A stretch of 64,000 nucleotides of DNA from Jeongeupia chitinilytica (GCF_014652315.1 NZ_BMYO01000005.1:62001-126000); one strand, 5' to 3'. Numbered from the stretch's first letter, positions 19,392-28,566 are shown. The notes: a model not told the origin generated them from the sequence alone. Program-made: numbers and translations.

Positions 19392-20363
19392 ATGTCCTTT
19401 CTGCCCGCGCTGAGTCTCCCGAACTCCCGCTTCCTTGCCGGTGTCCTCGTGGCCGCAACGCTGCCTTCCGCGCACGCGCTGGGCGGCGATCTCACCGTCG
19501 TTGGTCTCGATGTGCAGAAACGGGCCAATGGCGTACTCGCGCTGATGGGCTATTCGGTGGTGCCGGACGTGACGACGAGCTCGCTGTCGATCAACAGCGG
19601 TACGACCGGCGATACCGGGCTGCTGATGAGCCAGCTCGGCGGCGGCGCGACGTTGAGCAAGTCGGTGCCGGTGTATCTCGAAGGTGCGCTGTCCTACAGC
19701 CGCTACGACCCGACTTTCCTTGCTTCCGATGGCAAGATCGAACGCGAGCTGCCGCTGCGCTGGAACAGCGTCGCCGTGAGCGGCGGCATCGGCTGGGACT
19801 TTCCGATCGCCGAAAATCTCGTACTGCGGCCGATCTTCAACATCGCGCTCGGCGAGGTGATCAGCGACGTGACCGGTGCCAAGTGGTTCGTCGAATACAA
19901 AACCGATCGCAACTTCGACTTCCTCGACAACGGCTCGCTCAGTGCTTACGGGCTGGGCGGCTCGCTCATGCTCGACTACGAGGACTACAAGCCCGAACGC
20001 GACATCGATGTCGAGCTGCGTTACAGCAATATTCCGCTCAAGAGCTTCGGCGGCAGCGCCGATGCAGTGCAGGGCCACGCGTCTGCCGAAAGTACCAGCC
20101 TGTGGGCACGGTACCGGGCGCCGATTCGCGACTGGACGCTGCTCGACCGGCCCTTCCGCTATGTGCTCGAGTTCGCCCAGACCCAGTTCATGGGCGATTT
20201 GCGCGGTGCACTTGGCTTCAACTATCTGACATCGCTCGGTTTGGGCGTCGAGCTCGATTCCAGCAAGTACGACATCATCGTCACCCGAACCCGGCTGGTC
20301 ACGCGTTACGTGTTCGGCAACAACGTGTCCGGTGTGTCGGTCGGGCTGGCCGTCAGTTTCTGA
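19392..20363 (+). CDS. putative outer-membrane beta-barrel protein
   Basis: A secreted protein of 323 residues, not matched to a named family. The signal peptide is within residues 1-30 (ending LPSAHALGG). The rest has alternating aromatic/polar strands (YLEGALSYSRYDP, FRYVLEFAQTQFMGD) and ends in SVGLAVSF, with the C-terminal Phe typical of outer-membrane barrels. Autotransporter-like or Omp85-independent barrels of this size are common. Starts at 19302 and 19347 in the same frame lack a signal peptide at the N-terminus, so 19392 is preferred. It is divergent from the M48 protease gene. Confidence 0.6.
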   Translation: MSFLPALSLPNSRFLAGVLVAATLPSAHALGGDLTVVGLDVQKRANGVLALMGYSVVPDVTTSSLSINSGTTGDTGLLMSQLGGGATLSKSVPVYLEGALSYSRYDPTFLASDGKIERELPLRWNSVAVSGGIGWDFPIAENLVLRPIFNIALGEVISDVTGAKWFVEYKTDRNFDFLDNGSLSAYGLGGSLMLDYEDYKPERDIDVELRYSNIPLKSFGGSADAVQGHASAESTSLWARYRAPIRDWTLLDRPFRYVLEFAQTQFMGDLRGALGFNYLTSLGLGVELDSSKYDIIVTRTRLVTRYVFGNNVSGVSVGLAVSF

Positions 20364-20451
20364 TTCAACCAAATGCGCAAGACCGGCACACCCGATCCTG
20401 ATGCCGTTGTGGTCTGATGCCGTTTCCATAAATCGAACGAGGAGACCCAGC

Positions 20452-20808
20452 ATGAGCACCCAAATCGATCCGGCACTGCAAGGCAGCTGGAAACTCAAAT
20501 CGGCCCGCTATACCGGCGCCGACGGCAAGGCCCAGACCTTTACCGGCATCCAGCTGAACGCGGTCAAGCTGGTCGCCGGCAACCACTTTTCCTATATCAC
20601 CCATCTGGAAGACGGCAGTTTCGCGGTCGCGGGTGCCGGTACCGCCAGTAGCGCCGATGGCCGTTACAGCGAACGGCTGAGCCACACCTCGAACGCCAAA
20701 ATGCTCGGCAAAACCTATACCTTCGGCTACCGTATCGAAGGCGATTGCTGGCTGTCCGAAGGCGACGAGGACGGCACGCACATCGAGGAAGTCTGGCAAC
20801 GCGTCTGA
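20452..20808 (+). CDS. lipocalin-like domain protein
   Basis: A 118-residue soluble protein. It has the short lipocalin-like layout: LQGSWKLKSARYTGADGK near the N-terminus, an all-beta middle, and a final GTHIEEVWQRV. The WKL and EEVWQR ends fit the annotated lipocalin-like group of small cytoplasmic proteins. GAGGAGA lies ahead of ATG 20452. The next gene starts 12 bases after its stop, so they form an operon. Ligand and role are unknown. Confidence 0.65.
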   Translation: MSTQIDPALQGSWKLKSARYTGADGKAQTFTGIQLNAVKLVAGNHFSYITHLEDGSFAVAGAGTASSADGRYSERLSHTSNAKMLGKTYTFGYRIEGDCWLSEGDEDGTHIEEVWQRV

Positions 20809-20820
20809 CCGGAGAAACGG

Positions 20821-21873
20821 ATGAGCAAGGGGCTGCGGTTATCGGAAAAGTGGTTTCAGCGCGGCCTCTGGCTGGTGGCGCTGGTGTTCGCGGGTTTCCT
20901 GATCGGCCTTGGCGGCCTGGTCGTCGGTGACCTGCCCAAGGTCGAACGCACGCTGGCCCCCGAGCAGTTCATCGATCCGGCCGCGCTGGCCCGTGTCAGG
21001 GCGGCCATCGACGCGAACACCGCGCAGCGCAAGGACAACAACGATGCCATCGCCCAGGCCGAGCTGACGTTGACCGCTGCCGGCAACGCCAACCGCAGCG
21101 CCCGCGAGACCTTCGCTAACTGGCTGGCGACACGCAAGGCAACCGCGAAGCCGGAGCAGGACCAGGAGCTGATTGCGCGTACCCGCGAACTCGACGGCCT
21201 GAAAGCCGGCGAGCGCGGGGCCGAGCAGGTACTCGAGCGCCTGCGTCAGACCGATCTGGCCCTGCAGCGCGACGCGGAGCGCAATGCGCAGACGCTGGAG
21301 CAGCTCGAGGATGGGGGCCGCAAGGCTTACGAAACAGCCGCACGCCAGCAGGAACTGCGGGTCTTTCTGTTCCGGCTGGCCGTCACCCTGCCGCTGTTGC
21401 TGATCGCCGGCTGGCTGTTCGTCAAAAAGCGCAAAAGCACCCACTGGCCTTTCGTCTGGGGCTTCGTGTTTTTCGCGCTGTTCGCCTTTTTTGTCGAACT
21501 GGTGCCGTACCTGCCGAACTACGGCGGCTATGTCCGCTACATCGTCGGCATCGTACTGACCGGCGTCATCGGCCATTACCTGATCGGCGCGATGCAACGC
21601 TATCTGGCGCGGCAGAAGCTGGCCGAACAGCGCCCGGACGTTCAGCGCCGCCAGGCCTTGAGCTACGACCTTGCGCAGGCGCGCATCGCCAAGCAGATCT
21701 GCCCCGGCTGCGAGCGGCCGGCAGACCTGAAGGACACCGGCCGCAATTTCTGCATGCACTGCGGGTTGTGTCTGTTCGACCACTGCAGCCAATGCCGGAC
21801 GCGCAAGAGCGCATTCGGCCATTTCTGCCACAGCTGCGGCGCGCCATCCGCGGCGGCGGGGAGCGGCGCATAG
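20821..21873 (+). CDS. membrane protein with coiled coil and C-terminal zinc ribbon
   Basis: A 350-residue protein of unrecognised family. Order: transmembrane helix about 18-38; an extended Ala/Glu/Gln/Arg-rich coiled coil about 50-175; three further helices about 180-260; a C-terminal zinc ribbon with paired cysteines CPGCERP, CMHCGLC, CSQC and CHSCG (two possible zinc sites). The topology suggests a periplasmic coiled coil and cytoplasmic zinc ribbon. It is preceded directly by the lipocalin-like gene. The function is unknown. Confidence 0.65.
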   Translation: MSKGLRLSEKWFQRGLWLVALVFAGFLIGLGGLVVGDLPKVERTLAPEQFIDPAALARVRAAIDANTAQRKDNNDAIAQAELTLTAAGNANRSARETFANWLATRKATAKPEQDQELIARTRELDGLKAGERGAEQVLERLRQTDLALQRDAERNAQTLEQLEDGGRKAYETAARQQELRVFLFRLAVTLPLLLIAGWLFVKKRKSTHWPFVWGFVFFALFAFFVELVPYLPNYGGYVRYIVGIVLTGVIGHYLIGAMQRYLARQKLAEQRPDVQRRQALSYDLAQARIAKQICPGCERPADLKDTGRNFCMHCGLCLFDHCSQCRTRKSAFGHFCHSCGAPSAAAGSGA

Positions 21874-21914
21874 TCCCGTGAGCACGCTGCTGTCAGCCGT
21901 CGCTGCGCGGGCGT

Positions 21915-22499
21915 TCAGGCCTCCGGCGGATGAATCACCCGTTCGATGCGTCGGTCCGGCACCAGCCAGAGCAGGGCGACGAGCACATAAAGTGCCTGGG
22001 CCAGCCAGTGGGCGATGAACGACAGCGCGATCGCCGTGGCGTAGAGGAAGGGTGACAGCTTGCCTTTCCAGTCGATACCGACCGCCCGTCTCAGCATCGA
22101 ATTCGATCCGTCGGCATGGATGATGGTTTTCTGCAGGATGTAATAGGCAATCGCCGCCATCAGCAGCACAAAGCCATAAGCCGCTGACGGTAGCGGGGCG
22201 AAGTGGTTTTCTCCCATCCAGCCGGTGGTGACCGGAAACAACGACAGCCAGAACAGCAGGTTGAGGTTGGCCCACAGCACGCTACCGGAAACGCCTCTGG
22301 CGGCGTGCAGCAGATGATGGTGGTTGTTCCAGTAGATGCCGACGTAGATGAAGCTCAGCACGTAGCTGAGGAAGTTCGGCATCAAGGGCGTGATCGCCGC
22401 CAGATCGGCGCCGTGCGGCACTTTCAGCTCGAGCACCATGATCGTGATGATGATCGCGAGTACTCCGTCGCTGAATGCTTCCAATCGGCCTTTGCCCAT
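21915..22499 (-). CDS. TMEM175-family potassium channel homologue (DUF1211)
   Basis: A 194-residue inner-membrane protein. The bacterial TMEM175 hallmark EAFSDGVLAIIITIMVLEL (FSDG motif) lies at the N-terminus and lines the pore in studied members. Six hydrophobic segments follow to residue 185. The start at 22499 has GGGAG six bases upstream; an ATG at 22526 does not. It stands alone, convergent with the zinc-ribbon gene. Bacterial members conduct potassium as tetramers; this is family knowledge, not shown here. Confidence 0.88.
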   Translation of the reverse strand: MGKGRLEAFSDGVLAIIITIMVLELKVPHGADLAAITPLMPNFLSYVLSFIYVGIYWNNHHHLLHAARGVSGSVLWANLNLLFWLSLFPVTTGWMGENHFAPLPSAAYGFVLLMAAIAYYILQKTIIHADGSNSMLRRAVGIDWKGKLSPFLYATAIALSFIAHWLAQALYVLVALLWLVPDRRIERVIHPPEA

Positions 22500-22595
22500 G
22501 CTGGCGTCTCCCGTTGCAGCGGCCATCCGGTCCCGGGTCCGTTTTTGCGCGGCGCTGGGCGAGTGCCCGGCGGGCAGTGGTGCATGAGGGCGCGC

Positions 22596-23033
22596 TTACT
22601 CCGGCTGGTACTTCAGCATCGCCTGTTGCGTTCGAAAGTCCAGTGGTGCCGACGTGTGTTCGTGAATGATCTTCCAGGTGTCTTCGACACGCTTCAGTGC
22701 CATCGTGAGGCGGTTGCTTTGCGAGCGCAGGATTTGGCCATCGGCCGCAGTCGCGGTAAACGTGAGCACCGCATGACCGACGATCAGCGTACCGGCCCGG
22801 GTTGACTGCGCCTGCAGGATATCGACAACGACGCGTTCTTCACCGAGCGAATCGAACCATCCGCGTGCCGAATCGCGCCAGGCGTTCAGCCCGCGTACCG
22901 ACCACGCACCCCACATGTCGAAAATCAGCACGTCGTCGGCGTACAGAGCGGCAAAGGCATCGACATCCTTGGCGTATACGGCAGCCTTGTAGGCTGCGAG
23001 CTGAATGGCAAAACGTTCGGTTTCGACAGGCAT
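22596..23033 (-). CDS. SnoaL/DUF4440-like NTF2-fold protein
   Basis: A 145-residue soluble protein with the cone-shaped NTF2 fold: YKAAVYAKDVDAFAALYADDVLIFDMWG at the start, RSQSNRLTMALKRVEDTWKI at the end. Such proteins are often annotated as SgcJ/EcaC-type or as nuclear-transport-factor-2-like. No catalytic residues can be assigned. It is monocistronic; the next minus-strand gene upstream is yiaA-like, 110 bases away. Confidence 0.75.
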   Translation of the reverse strand: MPVETERFAIQLAAYKAAVYAKDVDAFAALYADDVLIFDMWGAWSVRGLNAWRDSARGWFDSLGEERVVVDILQAQSTRAGTLIVGHAVLTFTATAADGQILRSQSNRLTMALKRVEDTWKIIHEHTSAPLDFRTQQAMLKYQPE

Positions 23034-23141
23034 CGGTTCACTCCGGTTGAGCGAATGCAGATGGAACGGCGAGGGGTGGAACGGGCCGGTTCGACATGCG
23101 GACCGGCCGGATGCCGGCGGTCCGCACGCGGGTTGACCGGC

Positions 23142-23579
23142 TCAGGACTGCAGCGGCTGGGTCAGCGGTTCGTGCCTGAACGCGGCCTGCAGGTCCCGCA
23201 CGTTTTTCTGTACGGCAATGGCGCCAAACAGGCTCAGCAGGAAGGCCATCGCATAGAAGCCTTTCTCGGAATCGGTAATGGCGGCATTCCACAGGCCGAC
23301 GGCCAGCAAACCGATGGCGAGCCCCAGCGACAGCCAGCACAGCATGTAGTAAAGCCCGGTGACGGGAATGTCTTCCAGCCGGTCACGGACCGATTTCTGC
23401 AGCGAAATGGCAGAGAAAAGGCCGTACATCAGAATCGTGAAGTAATAGCCTTTTTCGTTGAGCTGCATTTGCGCGTTCCACAGCCCGATCAGGTATACAG
23501 CCGCACCGACGAGCATGGCGGCCCATGAGGATGCGATGAAAGCGCCGGAGGGGCGTTGAAGTGAAGAGGGGGATCTCAT
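23142..23579 (-). CDS. YiaA/YiaB-family inner-membrane protein
   Basis: A 145-residue protein with four transmembrane helices in two repeated pairs. Each pair contains the YiaAB pattern: LWNAQMQLNEKGYYFTIL and LWNAAITDSEKGFYAMAF, each followed by a short loop and V-R-D(R/L). The repeat shows an internal duplication. The start at 23579 has GGAG before it; the frame to 23630 does not. E. coli yiaA/yiaB are stress-linked but their function is not known. Confidence 0.85.
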   Translation of the reverse strand: MRSPSSLQRPSGAFIASSWAAMLVGAAVYLIGLWNAQMQLNEKGYYFTILMYGLFSAISLQKSVRDRLEDIPVTGLYYMLCWLSLGLAIGLLAVGLWNAAITDSEKGFYAMAFLLSLFGAIAVQKNVRDLQAAFRHEPLTQPLQS

Positions 23580-23854
23580 GTCGGTCTCCTTGTGGTTGTG
23601 TAACCGGCGCGTGACCGTCAATGTCCGCATCCGGTCTGGCGGGCAATCCGCCGTTGTGGCTGCGATTCTAATTTCTCAAGTAAGCAATAAGAAATAATTT
23701 GTATTTTCATGTTTTATTTTGGTAAGTATTCCGCAGTATCTGCATTGCAGGCTCGCCGACGAACACGGCATGTGGTCAGGTACGCGCTTATGCTGATGCG
23801 GTCGACGCGCGCCGGCCCTATGATCGTGACTTCTGCCGGACCGGAGTCATCCCA

Positions 23855-24481
23855 ATGTTGTCACCCGAACAGCTGCTGGCCTTCCTTGCTGCTGCCATGC
23901 TGATTACCGTTTCGCCGGGGCCGGACAACCTGATGGTGCTGGGCATCGGCGTTTCGCGCGGACGTCGCCAGGGCATGGTGTTCGGCCTTGGTTGCGCCCT
24001 GGGTTGCCTCAGCCATACCCTACTGGCGGCGCTGGGCATCAGTGCACTGATCGCCGCGTCGCCACCGGCGTTCACCGCGCTGAAAATCTGCGGCGGGCTG
24101 TATCTGGTCTGGCTGGGCATTCAGGCCTTGCGCAGCAGCGGGCGTGCAACGGTCGACGGTGCCCGGGCGCCGGCCGAGTCGCTGTGGCGGCTGTTCGGCA
24201 AGGGGCTGTTTGCCAATGCGATCAATCCGAAAGTGGTGCTGTTCTTCCTCGCCTTCCTGCCGCAGTTCGTCATCACCGCACGTGGTGGCGTCGGCTGGCA
24301 GACGGCGCAGCTCGGGCTGGTCTTTACGCTTCAGGCTGCGCTGCTGTTCGGCCTGCTCGGCTATTTCTCCGGCACGGTCGGCCAATGGCTGAACCGGCGG
24401 CCGCGCGCCGGCCTGTGGCTGGACCGGATCGCCGGGACGATCTTCGTTGCGCTCGGGTTGCGGCTGATCGTGAGCCGGTGA
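23855..24481 (+). CDS. LysE/RhtB-family amino-acid exporter
   Basis: A 208-residue inner-membrane exporter with six hydrophobic segments. The family signature TVSPGPDNLMVL lies at about 18-29 and ANAINPKVVLFFLAFLPQF in the middle. Substrates of this family are amino acids such as homoserine, threonine or lysine, not predictable here. GGAG precedes ATG 23855. Its stop overlaps the start of the following thioesterase by one base, so the two are coupled. Confidence 0.92.
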   Translation: MLSPEQLLAFLAAAMLITVSPGPDNLMVLGIGVSRGRRQGMVFGLGCALGCLSHTLLAALGISALIAASPPAFTALKICGGLYLVWLGIQALRSSGRATVDGARAPAESLWRLFGKGLFANAINPKVVLFFLAFLPQFVITARGGVGWQTAQLGLVFTLQAALLFGLLGYFSGTVGQWLNRRPRAGLWLDRIAGTIFVALGLRLIVSR

Positions 24482-24873
24482 TGAGCGTGCCGGACAACGT
24501 CGACAATCCGTTCATTGCACTGCTCGGTATCGAGTTGATCGAATGGTTGGCGGATTACGCCGAGTTCGGCATGTCGGTGCGGGTAGATCATCTGAACCGG
24601 CAGGCGATGGTGCATGGTGGTGTGCTGGCAACCCTACTCGATGTGGCGTCGGGCTATGCCGGGCTGCATGTGCCGCCGGACGCGCCCCCCCGCCATGCGG
24701 TGACGCTGTCGCTGGCGATCAACTACGTTGCCGCTGCCCGCCAGGGGCGTCTGACCGTCAGGGCCAGGCGTACTGGCGGTGGCCGGACGATCTACTACAC
24801 GCAGGCCGAAGTGCTCGACGAGGCCGGCACGCTGATCGCGACCGCACAGGGCGCGTTCAAATACCGGGCCTGA
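24481..24873 (+). CDS. PaaI-type hotdog thioesterase
   Basis: A 130-residue acyl-CoA thioesterase of the hotdog fold. The conserved block is NRQAMVHGGVLATLLDVASGYAG, where the Asp after the LL is the catalytic residue of the family; the later TLSLAINYVAAARQG is also typical. The acyl substrate is unknown. The start overlaps the exporter stop (TGATG), and the stop lies one base from the stop of the convergent norW. Confidence 0.9.
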   Translation: MSVPDNVDNPFIALLGIELIEWLADYAEFGMSVRVDHLNRQAMVHGGVLATLLDVASGYAGLHVPPDAPPRHAVTLSLAINYVAAARQGRLTVRARRTGGGRTIYYTQAEVLDEAGTLIATAQGAFKYRA

Positions 24874-24874
24874 T

Positions 24875-25987
24875 TCAGCGCGCCAGTTGCGGCAACAGCC
24901 GGAAACCGTTGTGCCCGCCGCCGGTGGCGTAGCCGACCAACTGGCCGTCGCGCATCGCCCTCGCAGTCAGACCGTTGTCGTCCTCGTCGATCTGCCAGTC
25001 GATTTCGCCACCGGTGATGCCGCCGAGCTGCACCGGATAGCGTGGCGTCTTGACCGCGACCGGCATCGGTCCGAAAGCGACCGCGGTCGGCGTGCCGGCC
25101 AGCGTTTGTGCCAGCGCATTGGCCGACAGCGTGATCGGCTGCAGATAGGGCAGGACACGGCCGTCGATTTCGGCGCAATCGCCGAGCGCGTAGACATGCT
25201 CGCGCGAGGTGCGCAGCCCGGCGTCGACGACGATGCCGGTTGCCGTATCCAGCCCTTTTGCCAGGTCGAGCCGCGGTTTCAGCCCCGTTGCGCAAACGAC
25301 GGCGTCGACCGTCAGCGTGTCGCCGTCGGCCAGCGTGGCCCGCAAGCGGTCACCGTCTTGATCGATCGCCGTCACCCGGTTGCCGAAGCGGAAATCGACA
25401 TCACCGAGCGCCGCCTGCAGCCGGGCGCTGATGACTGGTGGCGCCTGTTTTGACAGTACCCGGGCGTTGACGTCGACCAGCGTCACCCGTTTGTGGCGGG
25501 CGATGTCGTGGGCGATTTCGGTACCGATCAGCCCGCCGCCGATCACCAGCACATCGTTGGCATTGGCCAGCCTGGTCTGGAACTGCCGGTAATCGTCGAG
25601 GCTGTTCAGCGTCAGCACCGTATCTGCGGCGTCTCCGGTCATCGGTGGCACAAAGGGCCGGGCGCCAACGGCCAGTACCAGCTCGCCATAGCGCAGGGTC
25701 CGGTTGCCCAGTTCGACCAGTTGCTTGTCGAAGTCGATGCGCTGCACCCGCGTGTGCGGCAGCACCATAATGCTGGTCTCGGCTGCGACTTCGCTGGCGG
25801 TCTGGCGGATCAGTCGCTCGGCACTGGCGCCGTTGCCGAAAGCGTGACTCAGCTGTGGTTTCGGGTAGTCGGCGCCGTCATCGGCGGTGACGACGACGAC
25901 CGGGCGCGTCCGGTTCAGTTTGCGGTAGGCGCGTGCCAGCGTGTAGCCGCCGTGGCCGCTGCCGATGATGACGATGGGTCGGTTCAT
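24875..25987 (-). CDS. norW: NADH:flavorubredoxin reductase
   Basis: A flavoenzyme of 370 residues that moves electrons from NADH to the rubredoxin domain of NorV. FAD-binding IVIIGSGHGGYTLARAY starts the protein, an NAD-binding VLVIGGGLIGTEIA is at about 147, and HVYALGDCAE gives the second FAD motif; a C-terminal rubredoxin-reductase domain follows. It is 60 bases downstream of norV and on the same strand. The start at 25987 has a GGAAA-type site. Confidence 0.92.
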   Translation of the reverse strand: MNRPIVIIGSGHGGYTLARAYRKLNRTRPVVVVTADDGADYPKPQLSHAFGNGASAERLIRQTASEVAAETSIMVLPHTRVQRIDFDKQLVELGNRTLRYGELVLAVGARPFVPPMTGDAADTVLTLNSLDDYRQFQTRLANANDVLVIGGGLIGTEIAHDIARHKRVTLVDVNARVLSKQAPPVISARLQAALGDVDFRFGNRVTAIDQDGDRLRATLADGDTLTVDAVVCATGLKPRLDLAKGLDTATGIVVDAGLRTSREHVYALGDCAEIDGRVLPYLQPITLSANALAQTLAGTPTAVAFGPMPVAVKTPRYPVQLGGITGGEIDWQIDEDDNGLTARAMRDGQLVGYATGGGHNGFRLLPQLAR

Positions 25988-26046
25988 CGTGTTTCCTCTG
26001 TTTGGTGGTCGGGCCGGCGTACCGGCCCTTGGTGTCAGGCAGACGC

Positions 26047-27438
26047 TCAGGCGGGAACGAAGTCGCTCTTGCCCATGAAGCAGGTCGGGCACAGGAAAGA
26101 GTCAGGCACGTCGGCCCAGGCGGTACCGGCGGCGACGCCCTGGTTGGCGTCACCGATGGCAGGGTCGTAGATCCACGAGCAGGTCTTGCAGCGCATTTTT
26201 CCGTTTTGCGCGCAGCTGCAGCCGCCGGTGGCTTCAGCCTCGGGCGTGGCGAGCGCGGCGGCAAAGCGCCGACCGAACTCGGTGGCGCTGGCCAGCGCGT
26301 CGTCGGTCGGGCGCCATTCGGCGGTGATGCCTTCGTTGATCACCTTGAAGCCAGCCTCGCCGAGGCGCTTGGCGATCCGTGCGACCGCGCCGCCGCTCCA
26401 GCCGTGCGTGCCGAAAGCCGCTGCGGTCTTGTTGCGGAAGCGCAGGCCTTCCATGTCCTCGAGCAGGGCGGCGACGTGCGGCAGCATCACGTTGTTGATC
26501 GTCGGGCTGCCGACGAGGATGGCCTTCGACTTGAACACGTGGGTGAGCACGTCATTCTTGTCGGTGTTCGACAGGTTGAATAGCTTGATCACCACATCGG
26601 GATCGACGGCGCGGATGCCGGCGGCGATGGCGTCGGCCATCATCCGCGTGCCGTTCCACATCGTGTCGTAGATCAGCGTGATCTGGTTTTCCTGATAGTT
26701 GTCGGCCCATTTCAGGTACTGCTCGACGATCTGCGTCGGATTGTCGCGCCAGATGATGCCGTGGCTGGTCGCGATCATGTCGATCGGCAGCTTGAGCGAC
26801 AGCACTTCCTCGATCTTGCGCGTCACCAGCGGGCTGAACGGCGTGAGGATGTTGGCGTAGTACTTGATGCATTCCTCGTACAGCTCGTTCTGGTCGCACT
26901 GGTCGTTGAACATCTGCGCGCTGGCGTAGTGCTGGCCGAAGGCGTCGTTGCTGAACAGCACCGCATCACTGGTCATGTAGGTGGCCATGCTGTCGGGCCA
27001 GTGCAGCATCGGCATTTCGACGAAGACCAACTGCTTGCCGTTGCCCAGATCGAGCGAATCGCCGGTCTTCACCACCTTGAAGTTCCAGTCCTGGTGGTAG
27101 TGGCCCTTGAGCGACTTGACGCCGTTCTCGGTGCAATAGATCGGCGTATCCGGGATGCGCGCCATCAGCGCCGGCAGCGCGCCGCTGTGGTCGATCTCGC
27201 CGTGGTTGGCGATGATGTAATCGATCTTGTCGAGGTCGATTTCCTTGGCGAGGTTGGCGACGAACTCCTCGGCATACGGCGCCCAGACGGTGTCGATCAG
27301 TGCGACCTTTTCCTCGCGGATCAGGTAGCTGTTGTAGCTCGAACCGCGATGCGTGCTGTATTCGCTGCCGTGGAACTCGCGCAGTTCCCAGTCCTGCTTG
27401 CCGACCCAGTGGATGTTGTTCTTGACCTGGAATGCCAT
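26047..27438 (-). CDS. norV: anaerobic nitric-oxide reductase flavorubredoxin
   Basis: A cytoplasmic enzyme of 463 residues that reduces nitric oxide to nitrous oxide under low oxygen. The diiron beta-lactamase-like domain has the ligand pattern NHGEIDHSGALP, then HWPDSM and TSHGIIW. A flavodoxin domain follows (about 255-395; LIYDTMWNGTRMMADAI binds FMN) and a C-terminal rubredoxin with MRCKTCSWIYDP and FLCPTC. GAGG lies ahead of ATG 27438. An NsrR-type operator lies 19-41 bases upstream, which suggests release from repression by NO. No norR activator is in the window. Confidence 0.96.
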   Translation of the reverse strand: MAFQVKNNIHWVGKQDWELREFHGSEYSTHRGSSYNSYLIREEKVALIDTVWAPYAEEFVANLAKEIDLDKIDYIIANHGEIDHSGALPALMARIPDTPIYCTENGVKSLKGHYHQDWNFKVVKTGDSLDLGNGKQLVFVEMPMLHWPDSMATYMTSDAVLFSNDAFGQHYASAQMFNDQCDQNELYEECIKYYANILTPFSPLVTRKIEEVLSLKLPIDMIATSHGIIWRDNPTQIVEQYLKWADNYQENQITLIYDTMWNGTRMMADAIAAGIRAVDPDVVIKLFNLSNTDKNDVLTHVFKSKAILVGSPTINNVMLPHVAALLEDMEGLRFRNKTAAAFGTHGWSGGAVARIAKRLGEAGFKVINEGITAEWRPTDDALASATEFGRRFAAALATPEAEATGGCSCAQNGKMRCKTCSWIYDPAIGDANQGVAAGTAWADVPDSFLCPTCFMGKSDFVPA

Positions 27439-27456
27439 GGTGTAGACCTCGTTATT

Positions 27457-27479
27457 AAGATTCATAATAAATACATCTT
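27457..27479 (-). promoter_or_regulatory. NsrR-type operator upstream of norVW
   Basis: An inverted repeat with half-sites AAGATTCAT and ATACATCTT, 23 bases in all. Compared with the known NsrR consensus (AAGATGYATTT-N-AAATRCATCTT) all positions but three match. It lies 19 bases upstream of the norV start, where a repressor would block the promoter. Confidence 0.85.
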
Positions 27480-27486
27480 TAAGGGC

Positions 27487-27526
27487 AAAAAAAGCGCGTG
27501 ATCGTTGCCCGGTCGCGATCACGCGC
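27487..27526 (-). terminator. terminator of the Fe-S factor / NnrS-like operon
   Basis: Arms GCGCGTGATCG (27494-27504) and CGATCACGCGC (27516-27526) are perfect 11-bp complements; a run of seven A at 27487-27493 is a T-run on the minus strand. It isolates norVW from the operon upstream. Confidence 0.9.
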
Positions 27527-27528
27527 GT

Positions 27529-28566
27529 TTACGGATTCGGTTTGCGCGGGCCGCGTTGCACCCGTAGTACGGCGGTGACGACGAATACCAGCAGGGCAAC
27601 GCCGTTGAGGCTGGCGCCAAGCTGCAGTGATGCGGCAGCCTGCATCAGCGTGCCGGCCAGTCGGCACAGCAGCCCGAGTTGCAGCAAAGCCAGCGGCAGG
27701 TAGAGCACGGCGTGGTAGCGCAGTCGCCAGCCTGTCACCGCCGGCAAGATGATCGGCGCGTGGCCGAATACCATCGCCATCACGAAGCCCACCAGCACCG
27801 TGTGCAGCGCGATGTCGTCGAACCGGCCGCCAAGGTGGGTGCCGTTGGCCCACAGCGCGATCGCACCGATGACCAGCCAGCCGTAACCCGACAGCAGGCA
27901 GATCGCGATGTGGCGCGGCAGGCCGCGTGCCTTGACCGTGTGGCGGGCAACGTCGAAGCGCAGCAGCCACGCGGCCAGCAGCAGTTGCGACGCGGCAATC
28001 AGCCAGGCTTGCACGGCAAGCAGCCCGGCGAGCATCAGCGCGACGATGGCGATGAAAGCGGCTTCGGCCCGGCGCGGCTTCGGCGTCAGTCGCGACAGTT
28101 CCAGCCGCTCGGCCGCAATCGTCAGCACCAGAAAGGCAATCCACCAGCCGAGCACGGCGTTGATGTCGAATCCGGCGAGCATCAGCACGTTGCCGAGCAG
28201 CCAGCACGCAGCGGCAACCGCGAGCAGCAGCGTGAACGGCTGTGGCTGCTTGCGCCACAACATCAGCGTCGCCGCCGTCAGCAGCGCGCTGGCCATTGTG
28301 ATTGCTTCTATGCCTTCGATCCGGCCGGCCAGCAGCAGGATGGCGCCGGCGAAGGCGGCCACCGGTGCGATCCATGCCCATGCTGCTTTTGCAGCGACGG
28401 CCCGCTCGACTGCGATCAGCCCGCCGAACACGCCACCGATCATCACCGCGCCGTGCCAGGCCATCGCACCGAACGTGGTCGGCAGCGCCAGCCCCAGTCG
28501 GGCCAGACCACCACCGATGGCGAGGTAGAGCAGTACCGGCAGCAGCAGGAAGGGCAGGCGTCTCAT
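27529..28566 (-). CDS. NnrS-like multi-spanning membrane protein
   Basis: A 345-residue protein with about ten to twelve hydrophobic segments. Late segments hold conserved-looking histidines: IALHTVLVGFVMAMVFGHAP and RYHAVLYLPLALLQL. These resemble the heme/copper-binding His of NnrS-type proteins, which take part in resistance to nitric oxide, but similarity is partial and I call it NnrS-related. It is co-transcribed with the MIP18-like gene (4-base overlap) under an NsrR box, and a strong terminator follows. This context supports a role in the NO response. Confidence 0.6.
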   Translation of the reverse strand: MRRLPFLLLPVLLYLAIGGGLARLGLALPTTFGAMAWHGAVMIGGVFGGLIAVERAVAAKAAWAWIAPVAAFAGAILLLAGRIEGIEAITMASALLTAATLMLWRKQPQPFTLLLAVAAACWLLGNVLMLAGFDINAVLGWWIAFLVLTIAAERLELSRLTPKPRRAEAAFIAIVALMLAGLLAVQAWLIAASQLLLAAWLLRFDVARHTVKARGLPRHIAICLLSGYGWLVIGAIALWANGTHLGGRFDDIALHTVLVGFVMAMVFGHAPIILPAVTGWRLRYHAVLYLPLALLQLGLLCRLAGTLMQAAASLQLGASLNGVALLVFVVTAVLRVQRGPRKPNP

